Below are positions 57,933 to 64,000 of a stretch of DNA of 64,000 nt, one piece after another. The stretch's first letter is position 1. Each line of letters begins with the position of its first letter. The notes under the pieces are model-generated. The model ran no database searches. It saw only the letters and a list, made by a program, of their open reading frames with translations, and was not told where the DNA came from. Origin of the DNA: a bacterium D16-76 (lineage in GTDB: Bacteria; Bacillota; Clostridia; Oscillospirales; Acutalibacteraceae); NCBI GenBank assembly GCA_009917445.1, contig QZEE01000012.1, positions 1 to 64,000 of the forward strand, read 5' to 3'. The translations under genes and the position numbers were made by a program.

Positions 57933-59336
57933 ATGAGGAAATGTGTGCTGTTTTGTTTTGTATGGATGCTGGCGGTGCTGGCGCCGGGGGCTTTGGCAAG
58001 GGCTTACGGGGGGCAGGTCCAGGTGGAAAGGGAGATTGTGCAGAGCAGCCGGGAGGATGGGCGGGAGTTTACCTTGACAGCCCGGGTATGGACCGAAGAC
58101 CCGCTGGGCCCCCGGGAGCCCGGCCGGGTGCTGGTGGCGGACGGGGGCCGGGAGGAGCTGGCCCCGGCCCTGGCGCGCCTGGCAGCGGAAGCCGAGCGGG
58201 AAGAGGGGCCTGTGTGCCTGGTGATACTGGCCGGGGCGGGGGAGGCCCCGGCCGGGGAAGAAGGGCTGAAAATGCAGAGGAGCGTCCAGCGGGTGCGGGA
58301 GCGGGGCGGGCAGTCTTTTGTGTGCGGGGGGGACGGGTGGCAGGTGCTGGCAAGCGCGCCGGCAGAGGGGCATTTCTTCCCGCTGGGGGAAGAGGAGGCC
58401 TGCCGGGAAGCGGCCCGGAAGCAGGCGGAGGGGGCCTATGAAGTGGCAATACGGGAGGTGGTGGACGGGCGGTTCACCCTTACGGTGGAGGAGCGGGAGC
58501 GCTTGAAGGAGGAAGGGGCCAAGGTGCGGGCTGTGGGGGACAACTGGGTGATCGAATGGCTGGCAGAGATGCCCCGGGGCCGGGAAGAGGCCTGGGCGGG
58601 GCAATGGACGGTAGAGGCCAAGGAGGGTTTCTTGGGAGGGAACGGGGTGGCCGTGAGCGGCGGGGGCTCGGGGGTGTTTTTAGAGGGGAGGCTTGTGCGG
58701 GCCATGCCGGAGTCCCTGGCCAATGTGGGGGTAAAGCTGCGGATACGGGATGCGGAGGCAAGGGTCTTTTTAGGGGAGACTGTGCCGACGGCTTTGGGTG
58801 GACAGGCATTGGAAGAATGGATGGCCGGCTGGGGGGAGGAGCTGGACCTATATTGGGAGGACGTGGGGACAACGGAACAGCTGGGGAGGCTGAAGCCCTG
58901 GCAGAGCACGGTGTATACCCTGCGGGCGGTGTTTACCCCAAAAGGCAATGGGGCCGGGGCTGCCGGGCCGCCGGTGGGGGCGGTGTCGGCAGAAGGCCAA
59001 TATGAAGTGCGGGTGCTGCCGGGGGTCTTGCAGGTGCGGGTAGAAGGGGACGGGCTCAGCCGGGGGGACCGGCTGCCTTTGCGGGTGGAAGGCGGGGGGC
59101 AGGTGGCCAACCTTACCGCCAGGGCCGAGGCGGACCCCCAGGGCGGGGGGCTGGTGCTGGGTGCGTCCTTAGGGGGCCTGCCTTACGGCAAATATACGGT
59201 GACGCCTTTGGGGGCGGTGGGGGGCAGCCTGCTGCCCGCTCAGGAATGTCTGCTGGGGGTGTGCCGGGAGGACGACACGGTGGACGTGGCCAGGCGGTTT
59301 GGGGTAGTGAAGTTTACAGCGGGAGGCGAATCATAA
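57933..59336 (+). CDS. Secreted protein of unknown function
   Basis: The 467-residue protein has a Sec signal peptide (MRKCVLFCFVWMLAVLAPGA, cleavage probably near residue 22-24) and no further membrane segment. The mature part is rich in Glu, Gly, Arg and Val. It has a small alpha/beta portion (VLVADGGREELAPALARLAA...VCLVILAG), then mostly beta-rich sequence, and an Ig-like end (QYEVRVLPGVLQVRVEGDGL). I recognise no family. An ATG with AAGGAGG. It lies alone between two hairpins. Confidence 0.7.
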   Translation: MRKCVLFCFVWMLAVLAPGALARAYGGQVQVEREIVQSSREDGREFTLTARVWTEDPLGPREPGRVLVADGGREELAPALARLAAEAEREEGPVCLVILAGAGEAPAGEEGLKMQRSVQRVRERGGQSFVCGGDGWQVLASAPAEGHFFPLGEEEACREAARKQAEGAYEVAIREVVDGRFTLTVEERERLKEEGAKVRAVGDNWVIEWLAEMPRGREEAWAGQWTVEAKEGFLGGNGVAVSGGGSGVFLEGRLVRAMPESLANVGVKLRIRDAEARVFLGETVPTALGGQALEEWMAGWGEELDLYWEDVGTTEQLGRLKPWQSTVYTLRAVFTPKGNGAGAAGPPVGAVSAEGQYEVRVLPGVLQVRVEGDGLSRGDRLPLRVEGGGQVANLTARAEADPQGGGLVLGASLGGLPYGKYTVTPLGAVGGSLLPAQECLLGVCREDDTVDVARRFGVVKFTAGGES

Positions 59337-59342
59337 AAGGGA

Positions 59343-59371
59343 AAGGGCCCTGGCGGAATGCCGGGGCCCTT
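59343..59371. terminator. Bidirectional terminator
   Basis: The arms aagggccctggc/gccggggccctt, with one mismatch and a 5-base loop, lie between convergent genes. Confidence 0.75.
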
Positions 59372-59389
59372 GGTTCATATTTTTGTGGG

Positions 59390-59875
59390 TCAGGGCGTGG
59401 GGGCGCGCATAAGGTGGGCGATGAAAGCGATGGCAAAGCCCAGGGCCGCGCCGCAGATCACTTCGCGGACCCGGTGGCCCAGGGACTCGTTGAGGCGGGG
59501 GATCAGGTCGTGGAGGGCCTGGCGGCTGGTTTCGTCGTCGCTTTGCTCCAGATACTCTACAATATGGTTGATGGCCCGGGCGTGGAGGCCGGCTGCCCAG
59601 CGCACGCCGGTGGCGTCGTACATGACGATAAGGGCCAGGACAAAGGCCAGGGCAAAAACCGGATGGTTGAAGCCGTAGAGGTAATAAGAGGTCAACAGCA
59701 CCGAACAGGTTACCGCCGAATGGGAGCTGGGCATGCCGCCGGCGCCGGCCAGGCGGTGGCGGTCAAAGGACTTGTGCTTAATGGTGTCCAGCAGGGTTTT
59801 CAGCAGCTGGGCGGCCAGCCAGGAAATGACGCTGACGTTAATAAGGGGGTTGGAAAGGAAGAAGGATAAATCCAT
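59390..59875 (-). CDS. Divergent PAP2 family (DUF212/YuiD) membrane protein
   Basis: The 161-residue membrane protein contains AGAGGMPSSHSAVTCSVLLT, the acid-phosphatase-like PSSH signature of PAP2-related proteins, then YDATGVRWAAGLHA and the C-terminal LGHRVREVICGAALGF. The family (YuiD, DUF212) may act on lipid or isoprenoid phosphates but is uncharacterised. The ATG has an AGGCGGT site. It is single and faces the secreted protein gene. Confidence 0.88.
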   Translation of the reverse strand: MDLSFFLSNPLINVSVISWLAAQLLKTLLDTIKHKSFDRHRLAGAGGMPSSHSAVTCSVLLTSYYLYGFNHPVFALAFVLALIVMYDATGVRWAAGLHARAINHIVEYLEQSDDETSRQALHDLIPRLNESLGHRVREVICGAALGFAIAFIAHLMRAPTP

Positions 59876-60111
59876 GAGGGTACCGCCTAACTGCGCGCCA
59901 GGGCGCGGGAGATGTTTTTCATCGGGAAAGGGACGGGCTTTTCTTTATGCCTTTATGATACAATATTTGTGGGGCAGGTGTCAACTTCGAAATTGCGGGG
60001 GCCGTTTGGGGGTGTTTTGGCCTTAGGCCTTGTAAGGGGTTGGGGCTGGGCGCTTGCAATCTGGGGCGGGCTGTGATAAACTGGGGTAAAATCTATGGTG
60101 TGGAGGCGTTT

Positions 60112-60753
60112 ATGGCGCAGGCGGTAAGGAATTATGCGAAGGAGCTGGAGGGGCTGGAAGCCACCCTGGCCCAGAAGGGGGAGCGGCCCAAGCTGCTGCT
60201 GCACGTGTGCTGCGCCCCCTGCGCCAGCGGGGTGTTGGAGGGCGTGGCGCGGTTTTTCCAGGTGGCGCTGGTGTTTTATAACCCCAACATTGGGCCCCGG
60301 GAGGAATATGACCGGCGGCTTTTGGAATTGAAGCGGCTGGTAGGGGAAATGCCCCTAGAGAGCCCGGTGGAGCTGCTGGAAGCCCCCTATGACGGCGGGG
60401 CCTTTGAAGAGGCGGCAAGGGGCTTGGAGGGCGAGCCCGAGGGGGGGAGCCGGTGCCTGGGGTGCTTCCGGCTGCGGCTGGGGTATACGGCGAAGCTGGC
60501 AAAGGAACGGGGGTTCGATTATTTTACCACGACCCTTTCCATCAGCCCGCTGAAAAACGCGCGGGCCCTAAACCAGATTGGGGAAGAGATGGGGCGGCGG
60601 TATGGGGTAAAGCACCTGCCCTCAGATTTTAAGAAGCGGGACGGGTACAAGCTTTCGGTCCAGCGCTCTCGGGAATACGGGCTTTACAGGCAGGATTACT
60701 GCGGATGCGTGTACTCGAAGCGGGAGCGTGGGGCTGGGGAATCGGAAAAATAG
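60112..60753 (+). CDS. queH: Epoxyqueuosine reductase QueH
   Basis: QueH catalyses the last step of queuosine synthesis in the tRNA wobble position, reducing epoxyqueuosine. This 213-residue protein has the N-terminal LHVCCAPCASGVLE (Cys33, 34, 37), VFYNPNIGPREEYDRR, RCLGCFRLRLGYTA and the C-terminal YRQDYCGCVYSKR. These cysteines ligate its Fe-S cluster and metal. The ATG at 60112 has GGAGG five bases upstream. Other que genes are not in the window. Confidence 0.94.
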   Translation: MAQAVRNYAKELEGLEATLAQKGERPKLLLHVCCAPCASGVLEGVARFFQVALVFYNPNIGPREEYDRRLLELKRLVGEMPLESPVELLEAPYDGGAFEEAARGLEGEPEGGSRCLGCFRLRLGYTAKLAKERGFDYFTTTLSISPLKNARALNQIGEEMGRRYGVKHLPSDFKKRDGYKLSVQRSREYGLYRQDYCGCVYSKRERGAGESEK

Positions 60754-60807
60754 CCTGCGGGACGGCCCGCAGAGTATGGATTTTTTATAGAAGGGCGATG
60801 TTTGATT

Positions 60808-61629
60808 ATGGTGGAGTTTGCAGGAGTTTCTTACCGGGCGGCGGACGCGCACGCCCATATTTACCCGGGGAAGATCGCGGAAAAGGCCACGGCTTCGGTG
60901 GGGGATTTTTACGGCATACCCATGCAGAACGTGGGGCTGCCCCATGTGCTGGCCCAGCGCGGGAAGGAAGCGGGCATCGACCGGTTTTTGGTGTGCTCGG
61001 TGGCTACGAAGGTGGAACAGGTGGGATCCATCAACCGGTTTATTGGGGAGAAGTGCAGGCAGTATCCGGAGTTTGTGGGGCTGGGGGCCTGGCACCAGGA
61101 CGTGGAGGACATTGGCGGGGAGATGGACGAAATAGAACGGCTGGGGCTTAAGGGCATCAAACTGCACCCGGATTTCCAGAAATTCCCCATAGACGCCCCG
61201 GGGATGCTGCCGGTGTATGAAGAGGCGAGCCGCCGGGGGCTGGTAGTGCTGTTCCATACGGGGGACAGGCGGATGGATTTTTCATCGCCCAGGCGGCTGG
61301 CGGCGGTGCTGGAAAAGCTGCCGGATTTTACCTGCATAGCCGCCCATCTGGGGGGCTATACGGAGTGGGAAGAAGCAAAGGCCTGCCTGCGGGGGACGAA
61401 TGTGTATATCGATACGTCCAGTTCGCTGTTTATGGTGAGCCCGGAAAAGGCCAGGGAGAGCATTGCCCATTTTGGGGTGGGGCATACGCTTTTCGGGACG
61501 GATTTCCCCATGTGGCAGCCGGGGGAGGAATTGGAAAGGTTTTGGGGGCTGGGGCTTTCGGAGGAAGAGAACCGGGCTGTTTTATATGAAAACTTTGCCA
61601 GGCTGTTTGGGCTGGGGGATGCGCTGTGA
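60808..61629 (+). CDS. Amidohydrolase (TIM-barrel, ACMSD-like)
   Basis: The 273-residue metal-dependent hydrolase has HxH in AADAHAHIYPG, GIKLHPDFQKFP, VLFHTGD, IAAHLGGY and the terminal metal Asp in FGTDFPMW, the amidohydrolase 2 (PF04909-type) pattern that includes decarboxylases such as ACMSD. The substrate is unknown. ATG 60808 is listed, but TTG 60802 has better spacing from AGAAGGG and is equally plausible. The stop overlaps the next gene's GTG by four bases, so the two are translationally coupled. Confidence 0.85.
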   Translation: MVEFAGVSYRAADAHAHIYPGKIAEKATASVGDFYGIPMQNVGLPHVLAQRGKEAGIDRFLVCSVATKVEQVGSINRFIGEKCRQYPEFVGLGAWHQDVEDIGGEMDEIERLGLKGIKLHPDFQKFPIDAPGMLPVYEEASRRGLVVLFHTGDRRMDFSSPRRLAAVLEKLPDFTCIAAHLGGYTEWEEAKACLRGTNVYIDTSSSLFMVSPEKARESIAHFGVGHTLFGTDFPMWQPGEELERFWGLGLSEEENRAVLYENFARLFGLGDAL

Positions 61630-62369
61630 AGGTGACGCAGAGCGCCTTTTTGCAGGCCTGCCGGGAAGAGATGGCTGGGGGGCGGGTGCGGGAGGGGATC
61701 GGCACCTTGGGGGAGAAGACCCAGCACGCGGTGCTGAAGCGGCTGTTTGGGCCGGAGGAAAGCAGCCGGGAGGTAAGGGTGGGCCCCTATGTGGCGGACG
61801 TGTGGGGGGAAGAGGGGATTGTGGAGATACAGACCCGGGGGTTTGAACGGCTGCGGGAAAAGCTGGATTACTTTTTGCAGGCGGCGCCGGTGACGGTGGT
61901 GTACCCGGTGGGGGCGGTAAAGTGGCTTTTGAAGGTCCAGGAGGACGGGAGCTTGGGGAAGCGGCGGAAGAGCCCCAAGCGGCCGGGGGCCTTTGAGATT
62001 TTGCCGGAGCTTTACCGGATAAAGCCCCTTTTAGGACGGGAGGGGCTGCGGTTTTGCGTGATGCTGCTGGAAGTGGAGGAATACCGGCTGGAGAGGCCGG
62101 AGGTAAAGGTAGGGCGCAAGCGCACGGCCTGTTATGAGCGGATGCCAGTTTCTCTGCTGGATGTGGTGTGGATGGGGGAAGGGGATTTTTCCCCGCTGGT
62201 GCCGGAGGGGATGACAGGGGAGTTTACGGCCAAGGAGTTTGGGAAAGCGGCAGGGCTGTCGCTGGGGAAAGCACAAACGGGATTGAATGTACTGCGAGCC
62301 GTAGGGGCGGTAGAGCTTGCGGGTAAAAGGGGAAGAGCCTACCTATACCGAAAGGCAGAGGGAGGCTAA
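61626..62369 (+). CDS. Conserved hypothetical, PD-(D/E)XK-like with C-terminal winged helix
   Basis: In this 247-residue protein, residues 20-75 (TLGEKTQHAVLKRLF, GPYVADVWGEEGIVEIQTRG) resemble a PD-(D/E)XK nuclease core: Asp in ADVW, Glu in EIQ with Gln where Lys is usual. A basic RRKSPKRPG segment follows, then a C-terminal helix-turn-helix-like region (FTAKEFGKAAGLSLGKAQTG). The start is GTG 61626, overlapping the amidohydrolase stop. Similar proteins are scattered through Firmicutes as I recall, without known function. The nuclease assignment is inference. Confidence 0.7.
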   Translation: MKVTQSAFLQACREEMAGGRVREGIGTLGEKTQHAVLKRLFGPEESSREVRVGPYVADVWGEEGIVEIQTRGFERLREKLDYFLQAAPVTVVYPVGAVKWLLKVQEDGSLGKRRKSPKRPGAFEILPELYRIKPLLGREGLRFCVMLLEVEEYRLERPEVKVGRKRTACYERMPVSLLDVVWMGEGDFSPLVPEGMTGEFTAKEFGKAAGLSLGKAQTGLNVLRAVGAVELAGKRGRAYLYRKAEGG

Positions 62370-62374
62370 GGCGC

Positions 62375-62505
62375 TGGGGTCCAAAGGGATCATCCCCCTG
62401 GCGGGGGCCTTGGGGGCGGAGCCCCTGAGCCGTCGGAGACGGCCTTGCCGAAGGCCATAAAAGCGTTAGCCGGGGTTTGGGGCGCAGCCCCAAGGTCTTG
62501 CCCGG
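62375..62505. repeat. Mosaic of dispersed intergenic repeat modules
   Basis: Modules: ggggtccaaagggatcatccccctgg, gggggccttgggggcggagccc, gccgtcggagacggc and gcgttagccggggtttggggcgcagccccaaggtcttg. They match units at 15250-15402, 34886 and 55640-55798. Confidence 0.7.
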
Positions 62506-62571
62506 GGATAATAAGGGCCCGCCGTGGGACGAGGCGGCTTTGGGGCGTTAGGCGGCTTTAAAGCCAGGCTT

Positions 62572-62735
62572 AGAGCCTGTTTCAAAACTCCGAAACGCCG
62601 TCTTTACGTCTAAAATGGACGGCTTCTGCGTCAAAAATCCTCGAAAGGCCACAGCCTTTCTCGCGTCTCTTTCCTTAAATCCGTTCCATTTTAGACAAAA
62701 GCCCCGGCATTTCTCCGGTTTTAAAACAGACCCTA
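62572..62735 (+). mobile_element. MITE-like dispersed element, copy 2
   Basis: About 164 bp with ends agagcctgtttcaaaactccg and ccggttttaaaacagaccct, nearly the exact reverse complement of the element at 16881-17041. The internal palindrome gccgtc...gacggc and the ggccacagcctttct segment are shared. It has no coding capacity. It lies about 80 bp before the purM promoter, and the frames crossing it are not genes. Confidence 0.75.
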
Positions 62736-62817
62736 GCAACTGGTAAGATGAATAGCCTGCTTTCTGTTGAGACGGGCGTGGGGGCGCGTGGGCGCTATAC
62801 TCTGTGTAGTGTGTCGA

Positions 62818-62846
62818 TTGACGGGGGTGGACAAATCTGGTATAAT
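62818..62846 (+). promoter_or_regulatory. purMN promoter
   Basis: TTGACG (62818-62823) and TATAAT (62841-62846) are exactly 17 bp apart, 54 bp before the purM ATG. No PurR box or purine riboswitch is evident in the short leader. Confidence 0.85.
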
Positions 62847-62899
62847 GGGAAAAGACTGCGTGGGCAGGGCGAATCTGAACAAAAACAAGGAGGCAGGAC

Positions 62900-63940
62900 A
62901 TGAAAAGCTACAGCGACAGCTACAAGAGCGCGGGCGTGGACGTGACCGCGGGGTATGAGTCGGTGGAACTGATGAAAAAGCACGTGGCACGCACCAGGAT
63001 ACCCGGGGTGGTCTCGGGGATTGGAGGCTTTGGGGGGCTGTTCGCGCCGCCGGTGGAAGGCATGAAGGAGCCTGTGCTGGTGTCTGGTACCGACGGGGTG
63101 GGGACAAAGCTGAAAATCGCTATGCTGATGGACAAGCACGACACCATTGGCATTGACGCGGTGGCCATGTGCGTCAATGATGTGATCTGCTGCGGGGCAA
63201 AGCCCCTGTTCTTCTTGGATTACATTGCCTGTGGGCGGAATTTCCCGGAGAAGATCGCGCAGATCGTGGCCGGGGTGGCCGAGGGCTGCGTGCAGGCCGG
63301 CTGCGCGCTGATCGGCGGGGAGACGGCCGAGCACCCGGGCATGATGCCGGAGGAGGAGTACGATCTGGCCGGGTTCACGGTAGGGCTGGTGGACCGGGAG
63401 AAAATTGTGGACGGCAGCCGGCTGGAAGCGGGGGACGTGCTGATCGGGGTGCGGTCCTCGGGGGTGCACTCCAATGGGTTTTCGCTGGTGCGCAAGGTGT
63501 TTGGCATAGGGGACAGCCCGGAAGCGGTGGAGAAACCCTACAGCGAGCTGGGGGGCGCCCTGGGTGAAGCGCTGCTGACCCCTACACGCATTTATGTAAA
63601 GCCCCTGCTGGCGGCTATGGAGGCAGCGGACGTAAAGGCGGTGTCCCACATTACCGGGGGCGGTTTTTATGAGAACATACCCCGTATGATGAAAGAGGGG
63701 CTTACCGCTAAAATCGAAAAGGCCGCGGTGCCGAAGCTGCCGGTTTTTGACCTGATTGCCAAAGAAGGGGGCATACCGGAGCGGGATATGTTCAACACCT
63801 TCAACATGGGCGTGGGGCTGTGCGTGGCGGCCTCGAAGGGCACGGCCCAGAAAGCCCTGGACGCTTTGCGGGAGGCAGGCGAACAGGCGGACGTCATAGG
63901 CGAGGTGACGGCTGGGGAAGAGGGGATCGTGCTATGGTAA
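62900..63940 (+). CDS. purM: Phosphoribosylformylglycinamidine cyclo-ligase PurM
   Basis: The 346-residue AIR synthetase closes the imidazole ring in purine synthesis (FGAM plus ATP to AIR). It has VSGTDGVGTKLKIAMLMD, DAVAMCVNDVICCGAKPLFFLDYI, GCALIGGETAEHPGMM and the C-terminal NMGVGLCVAA. An ATG with AAGGAGGC. The stop overlaps the purN start by seven bases; purMN is a common operon pair. Confidence 0.96.
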   Translation: MKSYSDSYKSAGVDVTAGYESVELMKKHVARTRIPGVVSGIGGFGGLFAPPVEGMKEPVLVSGTDGVGTKLKIAMLMDKHDTIGIDAVAMCVNDVICCGAKPLFFLDYIACGRNFPEKIAQIVAGVAEGCVQAGCALIGGETAEHPGMMPEEEYDLAGFTVGLVDREKIVDGSRLEAGDVLIGVRSSGVHSNGFSLVRKVFGIGDSPEAVEKPYSELGGALGEALLTPTRIYVKPLLAAMEAADVKAVSHITGGGFYENIPRMMKEGLTAKIEKAAVPKLPVFDLIAKEGGIPERDMFNTFNMGVGLCVAASKGTAQKALDALREAGEQADVIGEVTAGEEGIVLW

Positions 63941-64000
63941 ACATGGGGGTGCTGGTCTCCGGCGGGGGGACGAACCTGCAAAAAATCCTGGACGCCCAGC
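63934..64000 (+). CDS. purN: Phosphoribosylglycinamide formyltransferase PurN, 5' end only
   Basis: The last 67 bases encode the PurN N-terminus, MVNMGVLVSGGGTNLQKILD, with the SGGGTNLQ phosphate-binding motif. PurN transfers a formyl group from 10-formyl-THF to GAR. It overlaps the purM stop (ATG inside the terminal codons). The gene runs out of the window. Confidence 0.92.
   Translation, partial: MVNMGVLVSGGGTNLQKILDAQ

Noticed and set aside
62548-62901. 117-codon minus-strand frame upstream of purM
   Set aside because: It crosses the purM promoter and the MITE-like element and has no family similarity.

Overview
This window looks like chromosome from a GC-rich, spore-forming anaerobic member of the Clostridia, most like the gut Oscillospiraceae (Flavonifractor/Pseudoflavonifractor-like). 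That assignment is inferred from gene content: Spo0A, YabP/YabQ and YtvI for sporulation, ferredoxin-dependent IorAB, class I fumarate hydratase, QueH, a class A RNase P RNA and Firmicute-style promoters (TTGNNN-17-TANNNT). Coding DNA is high in GC, while a few regulatory gaps, notably the one before spo0A, are markedly AT-rich.

Layout. 0-5.4 kb (minus): a two-gene ABC exporter with a giant coiled-coil permease, a truncated P-loop kinase, and trmL. 5.5-16.8 kb: a small membrane protein, an 841-residue MORN protein with 33-residue tandem repeats, a PurF-like protein lacking the glutaminase nucleophile, an aminotransferase, ytvI, an XRE regulator, nicotinate phosphoribosyltransferase, rnpB and a MATE transporter. 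17-25.9 kb: recQ, a PadR/permease-prefix/DUF4097 operon with a near-perfect operator-promoter, a decayed Tn916-type xis-int remnant, murC, a HAD phosphatase and spo0A. 26.3-32.5 kb (minus): a complete livJHMGF branched-chain amino acid transporter with an AraC regulator upstream. 32.9-42.6 kb: exoA, an LEA-like repeat membrane protein, an XRE-cupin/acyl-CoA ligase pair, tatD with its partner radical SAM gene, and metG with a 35-codon leader gene.

42.7-50 kb (plus): a pyridoxal kinase-like gene, then paaK-iorA-iorB-paaK-GNAT-ACT, which reads as an arylpyruvate-to-aryl-CoA catabolic locus. 50.3-54.6 kb: the conserved sporulation/division block yabM-hup-rqcP-yabP-yabQ-divIC-S1 (B. subtilis yabM to yabR, without mazG). 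54.8-64 kb: fumarate hydratase alpha without an adjacent beta gene, hpf, a THUMP methyltransferase, a secreted orphan protein, a DUF212 membrane protein, queH, an amidohydrolase overlapping a putative PD-(D/E)XK-like protein, purM and the start of purN.

The most notable non-coding structure is a set of mosaic palindromic modules in many intergenic gaps, a ~160-bp MITE-like element present twice in opposite orientation (16.9 and 62.6 kb), and seven 11-bp repeats carrying Shine-Dalgarno-like cores just before the MATE start codon. I found no tRNA, 16S/23S rRNA, CRISPR array or intact mobile element. No single cluster is clearly a new system. The best leads are the glutaminase-dead PurF homologue, the Spo0A receiver lacking its conserved lysine, the repeat proteins, the uncharacterised nuclease-like gene, and the dispersed repeats.
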